Shown here: positions 6,129 to 6,715 of the stretch, in pieces
Layout: every line of letters starts with the position of its first letter
Numbering within the stretch: the first letter of the stretch is position 1
NCBI GenBank assembly: GCA_947496905.1
Contig: CANMEW010000069.1
Coordinates: 1-6,715, forward strand
Reading direction: 5' to 3'
Length of the DNA stretch: 6,715 bases
Source: Rickettsiales bacterium
GTDB lineage: Bacteria > Pseudomonadota > Alphaproteobacteria > Rickettsiales > UBA1997
Notes under the pieces: model-generated
Seen by the model: only the letters and a program-made list of their open reading frames with translations
Told to the model about the DNA's origin: nothing
The model's database searches: none
Position numbers and translations under genes: made by a program

Positions 6129-6157
6129 AAAATATTTTTAGATCAGCTTAAAAGCAA
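6129..6157 (-). promoter_or_regulatory. Candidate promoter for metE
   Basis: On the minus strand TTGCTT (6157-6152) and TATTTT (6134-6129) are separated by 17 bases, the optimal spacing for a vegetative sigma factor. Each box matches the consensus only partly (TTG at -35; 4 of 6 at -10). Transcription would start near 6121 and leave a leader of about 65 bases before the metE ATG. In AT-rich DNA such matches are common. Confidence 0.25.
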
Positions 6158-6175
6158 GGCTCCGCAAATCATGAC

Positions 6176-6251
6176 AAAATTCTCAAGATTTTTGGAAAAA
6201 CTTATAGGCGACCTTTGATTAAGATGAGAATTTTTTTAGAAAAAAATCTTG
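6176..6251. other. Two interleaved inverted repeats (pseudoknot-like) upstream of metE
   Basis: AAAATTCTCA (6176-6185) is complementary to TGAGAATTTT (6225-6234), and CAAGATTTTT (6184-6193) to AAAAATCTTG (6242-6251). Both pairs are perfect over 10 bases. Their order is left1-left2-right1-right2, so they cross, as in an H-type pseudoknot, or exclude each other because they share bases 6184-6185. A T7-AG-A7 hairpin (6231-6246) competes with both. The position is right for a metE leader element, but the stems are AT-rich and I recognise no riboswitch consensus. Confidence 0.35.
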
Positions 6252-6303
6252 CATGGAATTGAACTCCTCTCTCCCTAGATCTCAAAAATAACTTCCCTCA
6301 CGA

Positions 6304-6322
6304 AGCCATGCCAATCATGGCT
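6304..6322. other. 7-bp hairpin near the start of the metE leader
   Basis: AGCCATG (6304-6310) and CATGGCT (6316-6322) pair perfectly around a 5-base loop. On neither strand does a long U-tract follow, so it is not an obvious terminator. It lies just downstream of the end of the repeat-derived ORF (stop at 6335-6333) and could help end that reading frame's transcript or be a binding site. Confidence 0.35.
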
Positions 6323-6332
6323 CAAAGATTAC

Positions 6333-6464
6333 TCAAAAATTCTTACCTTTAGGGGTTTTAAGCTCGAGCGCTGTCAATAAATTTATTTCCGAAAAGAGAA
6401 AATAAATTACTTGTGCTGCGAGAAGTAGGAAAAAAAACTCGTGACCAAATCTTACAAAAATCAT
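6333..6464 (-). CDS. Possible small membrane protein at the edge of the repeat array
   Basis: From ATG at 6464-6462 this reads a 43-residue product, MIFVRFGHEFFFLLLAAQV..., with one hydrophobic stretch (roughly residues 9-25) and a basic tail (LKTPKGKNF). AAGGAG (6479-6474) lies 9 bases before the ATG, a good Shine-Dalgarno, but it is supplied by the adjacent repeat unit and lies partly within its long stem. The same frame is open upstream through all the repeat units to the window edge, so the small ORF may alternatively be the tail of a repeat-built ORF or simply chance. No family is recognised. Confidence 0.25.
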   Translation of the reverse strand: MIFVRFGHEFFFLLLAAQVIYFLFSEINLLTALELKTPKGKNF

Positions 6465-6715
6465 ATACCAGAGCTCCTTAAAACTTGAACTTCTTAGCTC
6501 TGGTATTGGGGTTCCCCACAATGTGGGGCGCCGCCCGTGCGGCGTAAAAATAAAAATATACCAGAGCTCCTTAAAACTTGAACTTCTCAGCTCTGGTATT
6601 GGGGTTCCCCACAATGTGGGGCGCCGCCCGTGCGGCGTAAAAATAAAAATATACCAGAGCTCCTTAAAACTTGAACTTCTCAGCTCTGGTATTGGGGTTC
6701 CCCACAATGTGGGGC
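6465..6715 (+). repeat. Tandem array of a 93-base three-hairpin repeat (runs off the window)
   Basis: Units lie at 6465-6557, 6558-6650 and 6651-6715 (cut by the window edge). They are identical over what is visible except T6495 in unit 1 versus C in units 2 and 3. Each unit reads: long stem ATACCAGAGCT...AGCTCTGGTAT (11 bp, 20-base loop), a T, the palindrome GGGGTTCCCC, a stem CCCCAC/GTGGGG with loop AAT, a stem CGCCGC/GCGGCG with loop CCGT, and an A/T spacer. As 93 is divisible by three, the minus-strand frame stays open through the array (31 residues per unit, beginning WYIFIFTPHGRRPTLWGTP). The shared block with the copy at 2891-2987 shows this is a dispersed family that has amplified here. 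The near-identity of units indicates recent duplication. Confidence 0.92.

Larger units (their letters stand above)
6057..6332. other. metE upstream leader region, no gene
   Basis: This 276-base stretch holds no coding sequence I can support. Read toward metE it contains a hairpin (6304-6322), two interleaved 10-bp inverted repeats (6176-6251) and a possible promoter (6129-6157). It is the only non-coding space between the repeat array and metE, so metE control signals most likely lie here. Confidence 0.5.

Noticed and set aside
6363..6390. TTGACA (minus strand, in TTATTGACAGCGC) as a -35 box for metE
   Set aside because: The -35 match is perfect but there is no acceptable -10 box at 15-19 bases.
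6465..6715. CRISPR array
   Set aside because: The units abut with a constant A/T spacer and no unique spacer sequences; the whole 93 bases repeat.
6465..6715. Integron attC sites
   Set aside because: Variable self-complementary stems with conserved ends recall attC, but the GTTRRRY/RYYYAAC core sites are missing and there are no gene cassettes or integrase.

Overview
The window looks like a chromosomal segment of an AT-rich alphaproteobacterium. A Rickettsiales- or Holosporales-like lineage is my best guess. The support is the HslU sequence (C-terminus TDLSKFIL), the AT-rich codon use, and palindromic repeats that are read in frame inside ORFs, as Rickettsia palindromic elements are. The lineage is inferred, not proven.

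Layout. Bases 1-347 hold no convincing gene but contain several hairpins and inverted repeats. A tRNA-Lys(UUU) with encoded CCA lies at 348-423 on the + strand. A strong two-way intrinsic terminator (440-476) separates it from a block of convergent minus-strand genes. In transcription order these are metE (6056-3771, cobalamin-independent methionine synthase), engB/yihA (3695-3069, ribosome-assembly GTPase), a small membrane-anchor ORF (3072-2827) whose second half is a palindromic repeat, hslU (2843-1479, ATPase of the HslUV protease), and a pseudopilin fused to a LamG-like domain (1441-488, TTG start). engB, the small ORF and hslU overlap end to start, so they are probably co-translated. The pseudopilin gene follows hslU after 37 bases. 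The cellular roles (methionine synthesis, 50S assembly, proteolysis, surface or secretion) are unrelated, so this is a housekeeping gene string rather than a pathway operon. No hslV is adjacent to hslU.

The most interesting content is a family of structured repeats. At the right edge (6465-6715) at least two and two-thirds copies of a 93-base (31-codon) unit stand in tandem and run off the window. Each unit folds as three consecutive hairpins: an ATACC...GGTAT long stem, a CCCCAC/GTGGGG stem and a CGCCGC/GCGGCG stem. A single related copy (2891-2987) lies in the opposite orientation just upstream of hslU. Its long stem has a different sequence but is still self-complementary, so structure rather than sequence seems to be kept. 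A shorter, weaker possible relative lies at 170-203. I found no CRISPR, transposase, toxin-antitoxin or phage genes.
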